Part shown: positions 8,456 to 17,358 of the stretch, one piece after another | Layout: the number at the start of each line of letters is the position of its first letter | Numbering within the stretch: the first letter of the stretch is position 1 | Assembly (NCBI GenBank): GCA_001940725.1 | Contig: MDVR01000002.1 | Location: 1-50,727 of the forward strand | Length of the DNA: 50,727 nucleotides | DNA from: Candidatus Heimdallarchaeota archaeon LC_2 | GTDB taxonomy: Archaea; Asgardarchaeota; Heimdallarchaeia; Heimdallarchaeales; Kariarchaeaceae | Reading direction: 5' to 3' | The notes under the pieces: generated by a model | Seen by the model: only the letters and a program-made list of their open reading frames with translations | Told to the model about the DNA's origin: nothing | Database searches by the model: none | Program-made: the position numbers and the translations under genes

Positions 8456-9364
8456 TTGGAAAATGTACTCACAACAATCATTATCTTTGCAATTATGTTT
8501 CTGATAGGATTTATTCCAATATCGGTTCTCTACCGACATTACATTAACACACGCATCTTGGATTATTTCCTCATGGGAACTGCAATTTTAGCTGCAATCA
8601 CTCAAGCAATTGTAGTCATAATTATTGACAGTTATCCCGATACATTATTGTTATTTCAGATAAACGATGTTTTGTATCCAACCTTTATTGCAATGTTCTT
8701 ACTCCATGGAGCAAGGTTGCGTTGGGATCGAACTCCATTATCTATCAAAATTGTTGGGGCGGTTTGGTATGGTCTTTTAGTTGTTGCTGTGTTATTTTAT
8801 GAGATGGTGAAATTACCAAATGAGGGACAGGTATTGTTTTTCCATTTGAAAAATACTTCTAGTAGGGAGGAAGGTCAAATGTTAATCATAAATGGGGTCT
8901 ACGCCATTGGAAGGGGATATGAGTTCTATGCCCATGCATTTAGATTATTCGCGATCATTATTATTCTCTATAGTTACATAAGGACTACTGAAATTGCCAA
9001 GGAAGCAAAAATAAATAATTCAAGATGGATTTTGATTATTTCAATAATTTCTGCCTCAGTTTGGCCAATCGGTTTGATGGGTGAAATGTTATTTCTGTGG
9101 GATGATGCTCAGATCTTAATTAATCTTCATTTCTTTGATCTCATTACTATTGCGGGTGTTACTTTTATTGCCATAAAATACCCAGAGACATTATTAATTT
9201 CAAAAACTCAGATTATTCGTGTTTTGCGTGTACACAAAGATTTGGCTGAAAAGTATTATACTGAAAAAATTCCAGATGAAAAAAGTGGAACAATACAAGA
9301 TTATGTTTCATTTTTAATGGCAATAATGCCAGAATTGTTTAAGGAAAACATTAAAGAAAAATAA
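8456..9364 (+). CDS. Seven-transmembrane-helix protein, unknown function
   Basis: A protein of 302 residues with seven clear hydrophobic helices (starting at about residues 4, 34, 73, 98, 160, 190 and 224) and a short charged C-terminal tail (KTQIIRVLRVHKDLAEKYYT onward) that is probably cytoplasmic. GAGGT eight bases upstream of a TTG supports that start codon over any internal ATG. The layout resembles archaeal 7TM sensor-like modules, but I cannot assign a named family. It lies 75 bases before the large lipase/phospholipase-like gene on the same strand. That gene has its own TATA-like box, so co-transcription is not certain. Confidence 0.7.
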   Translation: MENVLTTIIIFAIMFLIGFIPISVLYRHYINTRILDYFLMGTAILAAITQAIVVIIIDSYPDTLLLFQINDVLYPTFIAMFLLHGARLRWDRTPLSIKIVGAVWYGLLVVAVLFYEMVKLPNEGQVLFFHLKNTSSREEGQMLIINGVYAIGRGYEFYAHAFRLFAIIIILYSYIRTTEIAKEAKINNSRWILIISIISASVWPIGLMGEMLFLWDDAQILINLHFFDLITIAGVTFIAIKYPETLLISKTQIIRVLRVHKDLAEKYYTEKIPDEKSGTIQDYVSFLMAIMPELFKENIKEK

Positions 9365-9406
9365 TTATTGAAATTTAGAAATCTGAATGGAATTCCCTTC
9401 CCAAAA

Positions 9407-9416
9407 AGTTTAAATT
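9407..9416 (+). promoter_or_regulatory. TATA-like box of the 1696-residue gene
   Basis: AGTTTAAATT is centred about 28 bases before the ATG at 9440, with no ribosome-binding site between, so a leaderless transcript is likely. Confidence 0.4.
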
Positions 9417-9439
9417 AATTTACAAAATATCTTCGATCA

Positions 9440-12400
9440 ATGGTTGAGTGGAGTGAAGGGTGGAAACTGGGAATCGTTTTTATTCAAATATTAGTTGCAA
9501 CTTCTTGGGTTCAAATATTTGTAATTAGAATAAGGTCCCCCTCTGAAAACAAAAGGATAACATTAATTCCAGGGAGGAGATTGTATAAAATAATAAAAAC
9601 TGACGAGACAATTAAGGATCAGATACGAACAAAAAGAATAGTAATCTTGTATTTGACTATTTTTGTAGTCCTTACAGCTGGTTATTATGTCCTTTTAGAA
9701 AACTATGTCGAAGATTTCCTAAATTACCTACTGGCACTTATTGTTCTTTCTCTGGTTGTGTATGTATCATTATTCTTAATGAAAAAAGTAAAATCCCGAT
9801 ATTTTGTATTGTTTGGATTTTATTTTATTCCAATGTCTATGTTAAATCTCAACATGATAAGGAAATATTCAAACAATCAAATTATTGATCTATTGGATTG
9901 GAGTTTTGGGATCCCGCTGACATCCCAAAGCATATCATTTGATGACCTCGTCTCTTTATTATTACCCCTAGAATTAATTGGGAATTTTCTCAATCTGGAA
10001 CCAACTGGATTTGCAAAGTTATTGGTTGTTGCAATAATTTTTGTGGTCACATTTCTATTCTATATTTACAATCAAAAAAATAGTAGTGAAGAAAATGATC
10101 TCCTGTTCTATATCTGGAAGCAAGATCAATTTATTCCTTATTCAAGGGTACACCTGAAAAATAAACCTACTATATTGTTGCTCCATGGGCTCAGTGGATC
10201 GTTGAATACCTGGCAAAGTCAAAATGAGATATACGAAAGAAATAACCCTGATGTCCGCATTATGGATTACCTAAAGGAGAAATCAAAACGCGATAAAACA
10301 GCATTACCACAAATTATTGCTATTAAATTTACTAATCAATTAAGGGATGAACTTAGTGCCAAATATCGAGTAGATAAATCAGAATGGTCGAGAGTATCAG
10401 TAAATATGGATCTAGATACTTCTACCATAGAATTGAATAATTACACCTGGGAATTACTTTCTGTACTTGATATTTTACATGGTCACGACATAAAAAATAT
10501 TCATGTAATTGCTCATTCTACTGGGGGTCTTGTAATTAGAGATTTATTTTATAATATTTATAATTCTGATGGTAATCTAAACAGTTTGCAATCAGATTTT
10601 AAAATTAAAGAGAGTAATGATAAAAAAGAAGGATTCATTTCAGATATCACATTTTTATCTGTTCCACATTTTGGTGCTCAAGGCGGAAGAGCAATAATTA
10701 ATCATTTCTCCACTGGTTTATGGAAATTAAATGATGGAACCTTACCAAACAACAAAATCGAATGGATAGTTGACCAATTTAAATTTGTCTTCAAAATTGT
10801 TTTTAGCCTAATTAAAATTATTTTGCTTCCAGCTTATTTTGGTATTAACAATCTAACGCGAAGATTAGTTGCTATGGGCGAAGATGCACAAGCTGCTCTA
10901 GATCTTGATGTCAACAGTCCATATTTACAAATGTTAAATGAGGGTGTAGAAAGAGGGACAATTAAATTATACAATGACAAAATTAAATGGAGGAATGCTG
11001 TAGCCATATGGGATTTAATAGTTGGACAAGGACAAGAATTATCAAAAAATAATCTGTTAGAGCAAATTGCAATAGAGCAACAATTTTTCAATGCAGATCA
11101 CGCTAATTTTGTTATTGAGAACATGGAACAGTTTTTTAGGGGAAATTACAATAGTACTCCTTCAATACATCATAGTAGAGACGTTTATAATTGGATTTTC
11201 GAGGATATAAAAACAAGCTCTGAACTAATAGCTGATGAGATTAATGCAGATGAAAATAAATTTTTACTTAAATTTATTAAAAAATATGCTCCAATAATCA
11301 ATTTTCATCCAGAAGAAGGTAATATTTGTTGTTATCCAGGTGACACCAAAGATTTCATACAGAAGACCAAAGAATTTCGACCTACAGATGAGCAATCTCC
11401 AAATTTAGATTATCTTATGGGTGAAGAAAGAATAACATTTGATGAGGAAAATGGTGAAATTAAATCTCCAAATGATTGGAAGGCTAATATTGATAAAAAG
11501 TGTCCTAACAAAGCACCTACTTATGTTCAGGTTTGGAAAGAGGAAATTGATGGAATTACCCATATTCAAATTAAATATTGGTTCTGGTATCAATATAATA
11601 GTTATCCTAATGGATTATGGATAGCCCGTGTTCTGCGAAAGATTGGTAGAATGTTTTACTCTTCTTGGGGTTCTGAAGTAAAAAATAAGGAGAATTCTTT
11701 GGCAAAAGGTTTATTGTCACATGAGGGTGATTGGGAGAGTTTCGAGGTCCGAATAATCTACAATCAAAAGACAGATCGTCACAAAAGCCAGTTTTACATT
11801 GGTCGCCATGGTTATGGAAGTCTAGTATCAAAACCTCAGACTATGAAATGTACAACTGAGAATTGCAAAAATTCGAAAAATCATAAGCATCCCTTACTGT
11901 GGTCTGCATTAGGTTCTCATGGTATTTATGCAAAACCAAATCGATGGAAATTTTTTGAGTTTATTGACAGAGTCCAAAAAAGTAAAATATATTGGCAAAC
12001 ATGTAAATCATTAGTTTATGATCCAGGTATTAAATCAGATCACTCTTTTAACTACTTCACTTTTCATTATAAAAATAAGTGGGGTAAAAAGGAGGAATTA
12101 ACAGGTGGTCCAAGTGGAATTAGGACGAAAGCGAGATGGAAAAATGATTTATCATTGAGTGGTTTAATCCACCCTAGATGGCCATATTCTAAATCAGTGA
12201 TGAAAGGGAGAAATATAAAACCGATAGAATTGTCCTCTGATGAGCCGGATCCCTCTAAGGATATAAACAAAGAAACATTTTTGGATGAGTCAATCAGCAT
12301 TAACACAAGTATTAGCCAGACATATTACGATAGGGACTCAATCCAGAAAAATTATCCAAATCAGTATACGGAAATTATTAACAGGCAAGAAGAAATCAAT

Positions 12401-14530
12401 CAAAGAAATGAATATTTGGAAAATTTAAAAACTGATGATAGTCATGATGCTAAATGGCACTTTCAACAAAATATCAATCATATTGTTATCTTAATGCTTG
12501 AGAATCGTTCCTTTGATAATATGCTTGGATATCTGTCGATAGACAAAACTGAAAATCAAAGAAGTTATCCTATTAATGGAATTGATTTAATCAATCATTA
12601 CAATATTTATGAAAACAAGCGTAAAATATCAATCTCAAGATGGCTTCCAGGTTCTAAAAAGACAAAATATTCGCCTAAACCAATGAAAACAATCTTGCAA
12701 GAGGGTCGAATTAAAAGAAGAATAACCAAATTTCTTGGTAGATCAATTCAAGTCCCAAGATTTCCAGTTGATCCTCCTCATTCTTTTGAAAATACCCAAA
12801 AACAAATTGTCGAAGAAACTGATAAGGATAATAACAATAGGGTAATTGCAAATGCTCATTTTGTAAAAAACTTTGTGGAAACCCCATTTTATAAATTCAA
12901 TACCTTCCAAAAGAAAAAACCAGGTGCAGTAATGGGGTACTACACAAGAGAAGAAGTTCCGATATTCGACTATTTAAAACGGCATTATTTTGCCTGTGAT
13001 CATTGGTATTCAACTATTCCAGGTCCTACTTCTGCAAATCGTGCTTTTGCAATTGCAGGTACATCAGTTACTTCTGATCATATTTCAGAAACCCAACCCG
13101 ACAAGAATGAAATTAAACTTTCAGATAATAAAAATATAAATAATGCTGTTAATACTATATTACCACCTAAGAATAAATATGTTGGAACAACGATTTTTGA
13201 GCTTCTCACTAAAATTGATAAAACTTGGAAATACTATTTTCATGACTTTGCACAACTTTGGACTTTCGAAATGTTTTATGATCAGCTAGACAGTAATGAA
13301 GAAATTGCATGTAAAGATAGTTTAGCAAATTTTTCTTCATTTGATCGTTTTATTGAGGATGTTGTTTATTCTGATGGAAAAGCTTTGAAACATAGGACGT
13401 TGGCTAATGTTTCATGGATTGATCCAGATTTTGGAAGTAAGGACCCGACGACACAGAATGATGATCATTCAAAAGCTGATATTAGTCAGGGACAGAGATT
13501 AGTAGCAAAAGTCCTAGATGGGTTCTATGATTCAGAATCGAAAACTGATGGTCAATGGAGAGATATTTTCTATGAAACATTAATATTTGTAATCTATGAT
13601 GAACATGGTGGATTTTATGATCACATGAAACCCCCTCATATAACCGAAGACGAAAATCATCCCGCAAAGACTTATGGTGTCAGAGTGCCAGCGTTCATTA
13701 TTTCTCCCTTTATTGATCATGAGTATATAAAAGAAACTTATCATAATAATCAAGAGCTGTTTTATCATCATACTACACTCTTGCGAACAATTCTAGATCG
13801 ATTTGATTGTGATGATGAATCAATGGCGTTTTTAGACCCCAATGTACAGAAATCAATTCCCCTAGACTATAAAATTTTTAATTTCAAGAAATACAATAAG
13901 AACAAACCTTTTGATCCCAAGGAAATACCCTCAAAACGACCTCTAAATCAAAATTTTATTGGACAGATAGTTTCACGTGTAAAGAAGTTCTGGCTAACAT
14001 TAAAACCTGGTAGTGGGAGAAACGATAATCAAGACCTATTTAGTAATTTGTTTAGTCTACATATTTTTCGAAGAATCTTGAGAAGGGTTGCCCCTTATTC
14101 AACATTTATTATCCGAAATCAGTCCGTTGAAGCTTTAAGAAGTTTACTCGACGAGTTTGGGAGGCGATTTGATTATATCCGTACTGAAGTAATACAAAAT
14201 TATGAAAATGAAGATGTAACACCAGAAGATCTGAGAATTCAAATCAATCGTCTTTCAATAGAGGAACGTAGAGGATTTTTCGTGCATCTGGATGATCTAA
14301 ATCAACAGCTATCATTCGAACAGGATTCAGTAGAATTTCTAAAATTATGGTTCCAAAAGACTTTCCCAATTTGTAAAAAAGGTAAAACCAAAATTAATAT
14401 TGATGTCGTAGATAATTATGTTGATTTTACTGAATTTGATTTTGCTAAGATAAGTAAAGACATTGTTCTCAATTTATTTATTGATTTCATTCTTGAAGAG
14501 GATGCGAAGTATAAGTGGAAATATAAATAA
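9440..14530 (+). CDS. Giant membrane protein: lipase-like + Vps62-like + phospholipase-C-like domains
   Basis: One uninterrupted frame of 1696 residues joins four parts. Residues 1-220 hold about five membrane helices. Residues 240-560 are an alpha/beta hydrolase of the PGAP1/lipase kind: LLLHGLSGSLNTW, nucleophile Ser360 in AHSTGG, SVPHFG, and probably His554 (ADHANF). Residues 617-930 match the Vps62-like domain: YAPIINFHPEE, HEGDWESFEV at 761-770 and LGSHGIYAKP. Residues 1010-1460 are a phosphoesterase of the phospholipase C/acid phosphatase family: MLENRSFDNMLGY with Glu1021 and Asn1022, SANR with Asn1200, and YDEHGGFYDH with Asp1387, Glu1388 and His1389. A helical tail of about 200 residues follows. 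The catalytic residues of both enzyme domains look present, so I infer a membrane-bound enzyme that attacks lipids in two ways. The combination is unusual, and its physiological role is unknown. Confidence 0.85.
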   Translation: MVEWSEGWKLGIVFIQILVATSWVQIFVIRIRSPSENKRITLIPGRRLYKIIKTDETIKDQIRTKRIVILYLTIFVVLTAGYYVLLENYVEDFLNYLLALIVLSLVVYVSLFLMKKVKSRYFVLFGFYFIPMSMLNLNMIRKYSNNQIIDLLDWSFGIPLTSQSISFDDLVSLLLPLELIGNFLNLEPTGFAKLLVVAIIFVVTFLFYIYNQKNSSEENDLLFYIWKQDQFIPYSRVHLKNKPTILLLHGLSGSLNTWQSQNEIYERNNPDVRIMDYLKEKSKRDKTALPQIIAIKFTNQLRDELSAKYRVDKSEWSRVSVNMDLDTSTIELNNYTWELLSVLDILHGHDIKNIHVIAHSTGGLVIRDLFYNIYNSDGNLNSLQSDFKIKESNDKKEGFISDITFLSVPHFGAQGGRAIINHFSTGLWKLNDGTLPNNKIEWIVDQFKFVFKIVFSLIKIILLPAYFGINNLTRRLVAMGEDAQAALDLDVNSPYLQMLNEGVERGTIKLYNDKIKWRNAVAIWDLIVGQGQELSKNNLLEQIAIEQQFFNADHANFVIENMEQFFRGNYNSTPSIHHSRDVYNWIFEDIKTSSELIADEINADENKFLLKFIKKYAPIINFHPEEGNICCYPGDTKDFIQKTKEFRPTDEQSPNLDYLMGEERITFDEENGEIKSPNDWKANIDKKCPNKAPTYVQVWKEEIDGITHIQIKYWFWYQYNSYPNGLWIARVLRKIGRMFYSSWGSEVKNKENSLAKGLLSHEGDWESFEVRIIYNQKTDRHKSQFYIGRHGYGSLVSKPQTMKCTTENCKNSKNHKHPLLWSALGSHGIYAKPNRWKFFEFIDRVQKSKIYWQTCKSLVYDPGIKSDHSFNYFTFHYKNKWGKKEELTGGPSGIRTKARWKNDLSLSGLIHPRWPYSKSVMKGRNIKPIELSSDEPDPSKDINKETFLDESISINTSISQTYYDRDSIQKNYPNQYTEIINRQEEINQRNEYLENLKTDDSHDAKWHFQQNINHIVILMLENRSFDNMLGYLSIDKTENQRSYPINGIDLINHYNIYENKRKISISRWLPGSKKTKYSPKPMKTILQEGRIKRRITKFLGRSIQVPRFPVDPPHSFENTQKQIVEETDKDNNNRVIANAHFVKNFVETPFYKFNTFQKKKPGAVMGYYTREEVPIFDYLKRHYFACDHWYSTIPGPTSANRAFAIAGTSVTSDHISETQPDKNEIKLSDNKNINNAVNTILPPKNKYVGTTIFELLTKIDKTWKYYFHDFAQLWTFEMFYDQLDSNEEIACKDSLANFSSFDRFIEDVVYSDGKALKHRTLANVSWIDPDFGSKDPTTQNDDHSKADISQGQRLVAKVLDGFYDSESKTDGQWRDIFYETLIFVIYDEHGGFYDHMKPPHITEDENHPAKTYGVRVPAFIISPFIDHEYIKETYHNNQELFYHHTTLLRTILDRFDCDDESMAFLDPNVQKSIPLDYKIFNFKKYNKNKPFDPKEIPSKRPLNQNFIGQIVSRVKKFWLTLKPGSGRNDNQDLFSNLFSLHIFRRILRRVAPYSTFIIRNQSVEALRSLLDEFGRRFDYIRTEVIQNYENEDVTPEDLRIQINRLSIEERRGFFVHLDDLNQQLSFEQDSVEFLKLWFQKTFPICKKGKTKINIDVVDNYVDFTEFDFAKISKDIVLNLFIDFILEEDAKYKWKYK

Positions 14531-14678
14531 AAGTTAAGTTTAGCTATTTATTACTGACTGATATAGTCTCTTATATCAAAAAGACCTACATTTATGTATA
14601 AATTAAGAATATATCAGCTTGATAATAGGCTAACAAACTTTATTTGAATCATATAATTGCAGTTGAATATGATAAGTC

Positions 14679-15077
14679 TTACCAACTTTCCACTAACAGT
14701 CCAGTTACTCGCTCAAAATGCTTGATGTTCCGAGTTAAAATAATTGCCTTGTTCTCTAGAGCGGTACCTGCAATAAATGTATCCTTCAATCCAATGGGTT
14801 GACCTGATTTCTTCAATGAATTCAATATATTTGCTGAACGTTCCGCAGCTCCGTCATCAAAATTTAGTATCGTAAGATTCGCTAGGAATCCTCGTGTGAA
14901 TTCTATTCTTTTTCCTGATATTCCATCGACTCCTACAATCCCTACAAAGAGTTCTAAAGCATTAATTGAAGTTGTGACAATATTTCTGGAATCTTTTTCT
15001 AGCTCTTCTAACTTCTCTAACGCGTCTTGCTGTCCATTCAAAAAATCAATGATAAAGTCACTATCCAAGCATATCAT
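14679..15077 (-). CDS. vapC: VapC-type PIN-domain ribonuclease toxin
   Basis: A PIN domain of about 132 residues starting MICLDSDFIIDFLNG, the usual VapC opening with the first acidic residue (Asp5). The conserved Glu lies in INALELFVG, the third acid in GLKDTFIAGTAL, and the last motif is LTRNIKHFERV. VapC toxins cut RNA, often tRNA or rRNA, unless blocked by VapB. ATG 15077 fits family starts better than the GTG at 15086. The gene follows vapB on the same strand, with the reading frames overlapping if vapB is read through its internal stop, as is typical for this pair. The toxin looks complete although its antitoxin is cut short. Confidence 0.85.
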   Translation of the reverse strand: MICLDSDFIIDFLNGQQDALEKLEELEKDSRNIVTTSINALELFVGIVGVDGISGKRIEFTRGFLANLTILNFDDGAAERSANILNSLKKSGQPIGLKDTFIAGTALENKAIILTRNIKHFERVTGLLVESW

Positions 15078-15129
15078 TAAATTCACTTTCGTGTTTCTTA
15101 ATTCTTATTTTAAGTATTTTTAGCTCCTC

Positions 15130-15288
15130 TTAGCTCAAATTCCATTTTCCAGCAAATTCTATTAATGATTTGTCCCGTACTGGTAAAGTTAGCCTTTTTA
15201 CGACATCTGAAAATGATTCATTGCCTATTTTCTTGTTCTTTAACCGTCTATAGGCTTCATCATCGATGCTGATAGTTTTCGTACCCAT
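15130..15288 (-). CDS. vapB: VapB antitoxin (DUF217 type), truncated by an in-frame TAA
   Basis: The ATG opens GTKTISIDDEAYRRLKNKK and SFSDVVKRL, the N-terminal ribbon-helix-helix-like DNA-binding part of archaeal DUF217 VapB antitoxins. After 52 codons the frame ends in TAA at 15130-15132. The same frame then continues EELKILKIRIKKHESEFNDM to a TAG at 15061, giving a 75-residue protein of normal family length that overlaps the vapC start. The lost part is where VapB normally wraps its toxin. The premature stop therefore suggests a damaged antitoxin, a rearranged control of the operon, or a sequence error. Confidence 0.7.
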   Translation of the reverse strand: MGTKTISIDDEAYRRLKNKKIGNESFSDVVKRLTLPVRDKSLIEFAGKWNLS

Positions 15289-15475
15289 CTAGTTATACAC
15301 ATACATACACAGATAAATAAAACTTGGTATGAAAAAGGTGGGTTTTATTATTTGTCAATTAATTTTTCTTGTGAATTGATCATTTTGATCACTTATTTGG
15401 ATTATTTTTTTTCACTATGACAATTTATTCCAACAAAATCCATTTTTCGTAATGCCAAATTTAATGGTATAAAGA

Positions 15476-15898
15476 ATGAATGACAGTGAAAACAATTTAC
15501 GAATTGATAAAGAATATGTGGTCCCAGGGTCTTTGGATAATGTATGGGATTGTTTAGCAGATGAAAATATTTCCAGTATTTGGCAAACCCAAGATTGTGA
15601 GATAGGGGAAAAAGTTGGGGACAGAGTTGAACTTTTCGATGGATCGGTAGTTGGGGAATTTTTGAGTCAGACACCTAAAACAGAATTATCCCACACCTGG
15701 GCGGTTTCTGAATGGGAAGCAGAAATTCCACTTTCAAAAGTATTATATCTGTAAGAAAAAATCGATGAGAAAAATACGAAGATAACTTTAAAACACTGGG
15801 ATCTACCAAATATAAAGGAAAGGGATAGTCATGATGCGGGGTGGGATGAACAATTTTTTGATATTGTAATTGAATTTTTGAAACTTACTTCAAGTTAA
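15476..15898 (+). pseudogene. SRPBCC/START-like paralog interrupted by one TAA
   Basis: This is a second copy of the gene at 6330-6752, with exactly the same total length of 423 bases. The first 92 codons match closely (LRIDKEYVVPGSLDNVWDCL). A TAA at 15752-15754 then stands where the intact copy has a Leu codon, consistent with a single TTA to TAA change. After it the frame runs on without gaps through EKIDEKNTKITLKHWDLP to the expected terminal TAA. No other damage is visible, so inactivation is recent, or the stop is a sequence error. Confidence 0.8.
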
Positions 15899-15954
15899 GG
15901 TAACAAATGAATATCTGAAAAGCTGTAATCAAGCTTCACTCAAATGCAAACTCT

Positions 15955-16260
15955 TTAATTGTTGAAATCAGGCTCCTCTTGATTCCTATTTATGTGAAAT
16001 AAGTAAGCCAAGTAATTCATTCCTCCCATTTCCAATTTAGTTTTGTTATAAAATTCACAACTTGAGCACAATTTTAACCATTTTTGGCTGATTGTGGCAT
16101 ATTTATCTTCTTCACAAGCTGTTCCATGGATATAAAAACAAGCACGACCCCCGTTAATGCCTCCCATAAATGTATTCGCTTCTATATTAGATGCAGCTTT
16201 GCATGGATTTTCGGAATGAGGACCCTTCTTGCAGGACTTGAATTCCCAGCAGTTTTGCAT
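15955..16260 (-). CDS. Two-CW domain cysteine-rich protein, copy 1
   Basis: A 101-residue protein beginning MQNCWEFKSCKKGP, then NPCKAAS, a Gly-rich GGINGGRACFYIHGTAC block, and CSSCEFY. The order NCWEF...C...GG..GGR.CF...GT.C....C..C.FY is that of small two-CW proteins found in archaea and bacteria, which probably bind a metal or a cofactor through eight conserved cysteines. The function is unknown. A close relative lies 450 bases away on the same strand, and both start directly downstream of the same palindromic TATA sequence, with the TATA centre 26 bases before the ATG. I infer joint, leaderless expression under a shared regulator. Confidence 0.75.
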   Translation of the reverse strand: MQNCWEFKSCKKGPHSENPCKAASNIEANTFMGGINGGRACFYIHGTACEEDKYATISQKWLKLCSSCEFYNKTKLEMGGMNYLAYLFHINRNQEEPDFNN

Positions 16261-16708
16261 GTTTGTTTCATATTAGTATAGTATTTATATTAAGTGATAG
16301 ATATTTCTCAATGAACTTCTATCATGAATTTATTGACCGATTGTTCAATCATGGGAATGTTGAGAGGAATATAGAAAACATTTTTACGACTAATCTGCAG
16401 AAATAAATTATTTCTCATCACAAATCTGTAAATTCAAATTCATTCAACTAAAAAAGACTACATAGAGAGGAATACCATAGTAATTATCTATAGTATTTAC
16501 ATCACCATTCTTGTAATCACTTAATTCTATATGTTGTACTAAAAATTAGTACAGATGTTCTACTCCATGATATTAAAAATATGAATTGCTAGTATTATGT
16601 AACAATGAATAAATCAATAAGATAAAATGTCCTGGTTCAGTCAAATATTTATCTGACTAATAATGAACCACAAGTAGAAATTGAAAATCGATCGATCTTC
16701 CAATTCCT
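16261..16708. other. Intergenic region with one perfect dyad
   Basis: This spacer of about 450 bases between the two two-CW genes has no recognisable coding relic. It contains the promoter of copy 1 and a palindrome TGTACTAA-AAA-TTAGTACA at 16535-16553 with perfect eight-base arms. The palindrome has no G+C-rich stem or T tract, so it looks more like a protein-binding site than a terminator. Confidence 0.4.
16275..16291 (-). promoter_or_regulatory. TATA box within a dyad, two-CW gene 1
   Basis: On the minus strand this reads AATATAAATACTATACT; the TATA part is centred about 26 bases before the start codon at 16260. Fifteen consecutive bases (TATAAATACTATACT) are identical to the promoter of the second two-CW gene, while the surroundings are not, so the element is probably selected. 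One half of the palindrome carries mismatches here. Confidence 0.6.
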
Positions 16709-17044
16709 TTATTCTCTTTCTAAATCCATCAGCAGCTGGTTATTTTTTATCTCTTTATCCCGCTTTTTCTCAACATGAGTTAAAAAGTCAAAATAATTTA
16801 ATTTCCCATTTGATTCAGAAATAATATGTCTGTAAAATTTACATTTGGAACAAAATTCAATCCATTTTTTATTCAATGATAATTTGTCTTCTCCAGTACA
16901 AGCTGTTCCGACGATATAAAAACAAGCGCGACCTCCATTTATACCCCCTAAGAAATTATATGCTTTTACCGTGGATGCAGCAATGCATGGGTTTTCAGTA
17001 TCTGGCCCTTTTTTACAAACCATGAAATCCCAACAGTTTTGCAT
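16709..17044 (-). CDS. Two-CW domain cysteine-rich protein, copy 2
   Basis: A 111-residue paralog of the neighbouring gene, with the same cysteine pattern: MQNCWDFMVCKKGPDTENPC, GGINGGRACFYIVGTAC and CSKCKFYRH. The C-terminal tail is longer and highly charged (EKKRDKEIKNNQ), so the copies may differ in partner binding. The start is supported by the TATA centre lying 26 bases upstream inside a perfect 17-base palindrome. The function is not known; the fixed cysteines suggest a metal, iron-sulphur or corrinoid link. An HgcAB-like corrinoid protein gene lies 0.8 kb away on the same strand, which is suggestive but not evidence of a shared pathway. Confidence 0.75.
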   Translation of the reverse strand: MQNCWDFMVCKKGPDTENPCIAASTVKAYNFLGGINGGRACFYIVGTACTGEDKLSLNKKWIEFCSKCKFYRHIISESNGKLNYFDFLTHVEKKRDKEIKNNQLLMDLERE

Positions 17045-17058
17045 ATTTAACCCATAAA

Positions 17059-17075
17059 AGTATAGTATTTATACT
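17059..17075 (-). promoter_or_regulatory. Palindromic TATA element, two-CW gene 2
   Basis: AGTATAAATACTATACT on the minus strand has six-base arms (AGTATA / TATACT) around a five-base centre and covers the TATA box, centred 26 bases before the ATG at 17044. A protein bound here would block TBP, so a repressor operator is plausible. The same 15-base core stands at the same distance before copy 1. Confidence 0.65.
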
Positions 17076-17256
17076 AACCCGTATCTATTATTCAAATTCA
17101 TGATTTATCAAAAATGCTGAACATTTGTTCATGAATTATGCATTACTGCAATCACTTTTTTGAATCAATCGATGATTGATCATGTTACTAATATATTGAA
17201 CAAATGAGTAAAATTTCAAATTTTATTACATTTAAGCATAACAATATTTGTATGTA

Positions 17257-17358
17257 TTAATCGAGGAAGATTCCAGCACCAAATCTAGCAGCACTCGCAA
17301 CTGCAACTGCTCCTATTATAAATGGAAGTAGAGCTAAAAATAATTTTTTAATTCGAAT
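17257..17358 (-). CDS. Possible 33-residue membrane peptide with non-AUG start
   Basis: On the minus strand GGAGGT (17369-17374) is followed ten bases later by ATT and a frame that reads IRIKKLFLALLPFIIGAVAV then ASAARFGAGIFLD and TAA. The sequence is a basic N-terminus followed by one hydrophobic helix, as in small membrane peptides or signal sequences. No ATG, GTG or TTG exists in this frame. The near-perfect ribosome-binding site is unusual for this AT-rich spacer, so a gene with a non-AUG or mutated start is plausible. The function is unknown and the call is tentative. Confidence 0.35.
   Translation of the reverse strand: MRIKKLFLALLPFIIGAVAVASAARFGAGIFLD

Noticed and set aside
15130..15754. 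Use of TAA as a sense codon (recoding), since vapB and the SRPBCC copy both continue after a TAA
   Set aside because: Most genes in the window end in TAA at the expected place, and the intact SRPBCC copy has a Leu codon at this position. Mutation or sequence error is the simpler explanation.
16535..16553. Palindrome TGTACTAA-AAA-TTAGTACA as a transcription terminator
   Set aside because: The stem is AT-rich with a three-base loop and no T tract follows, so a hairpin terminator is unlikely.
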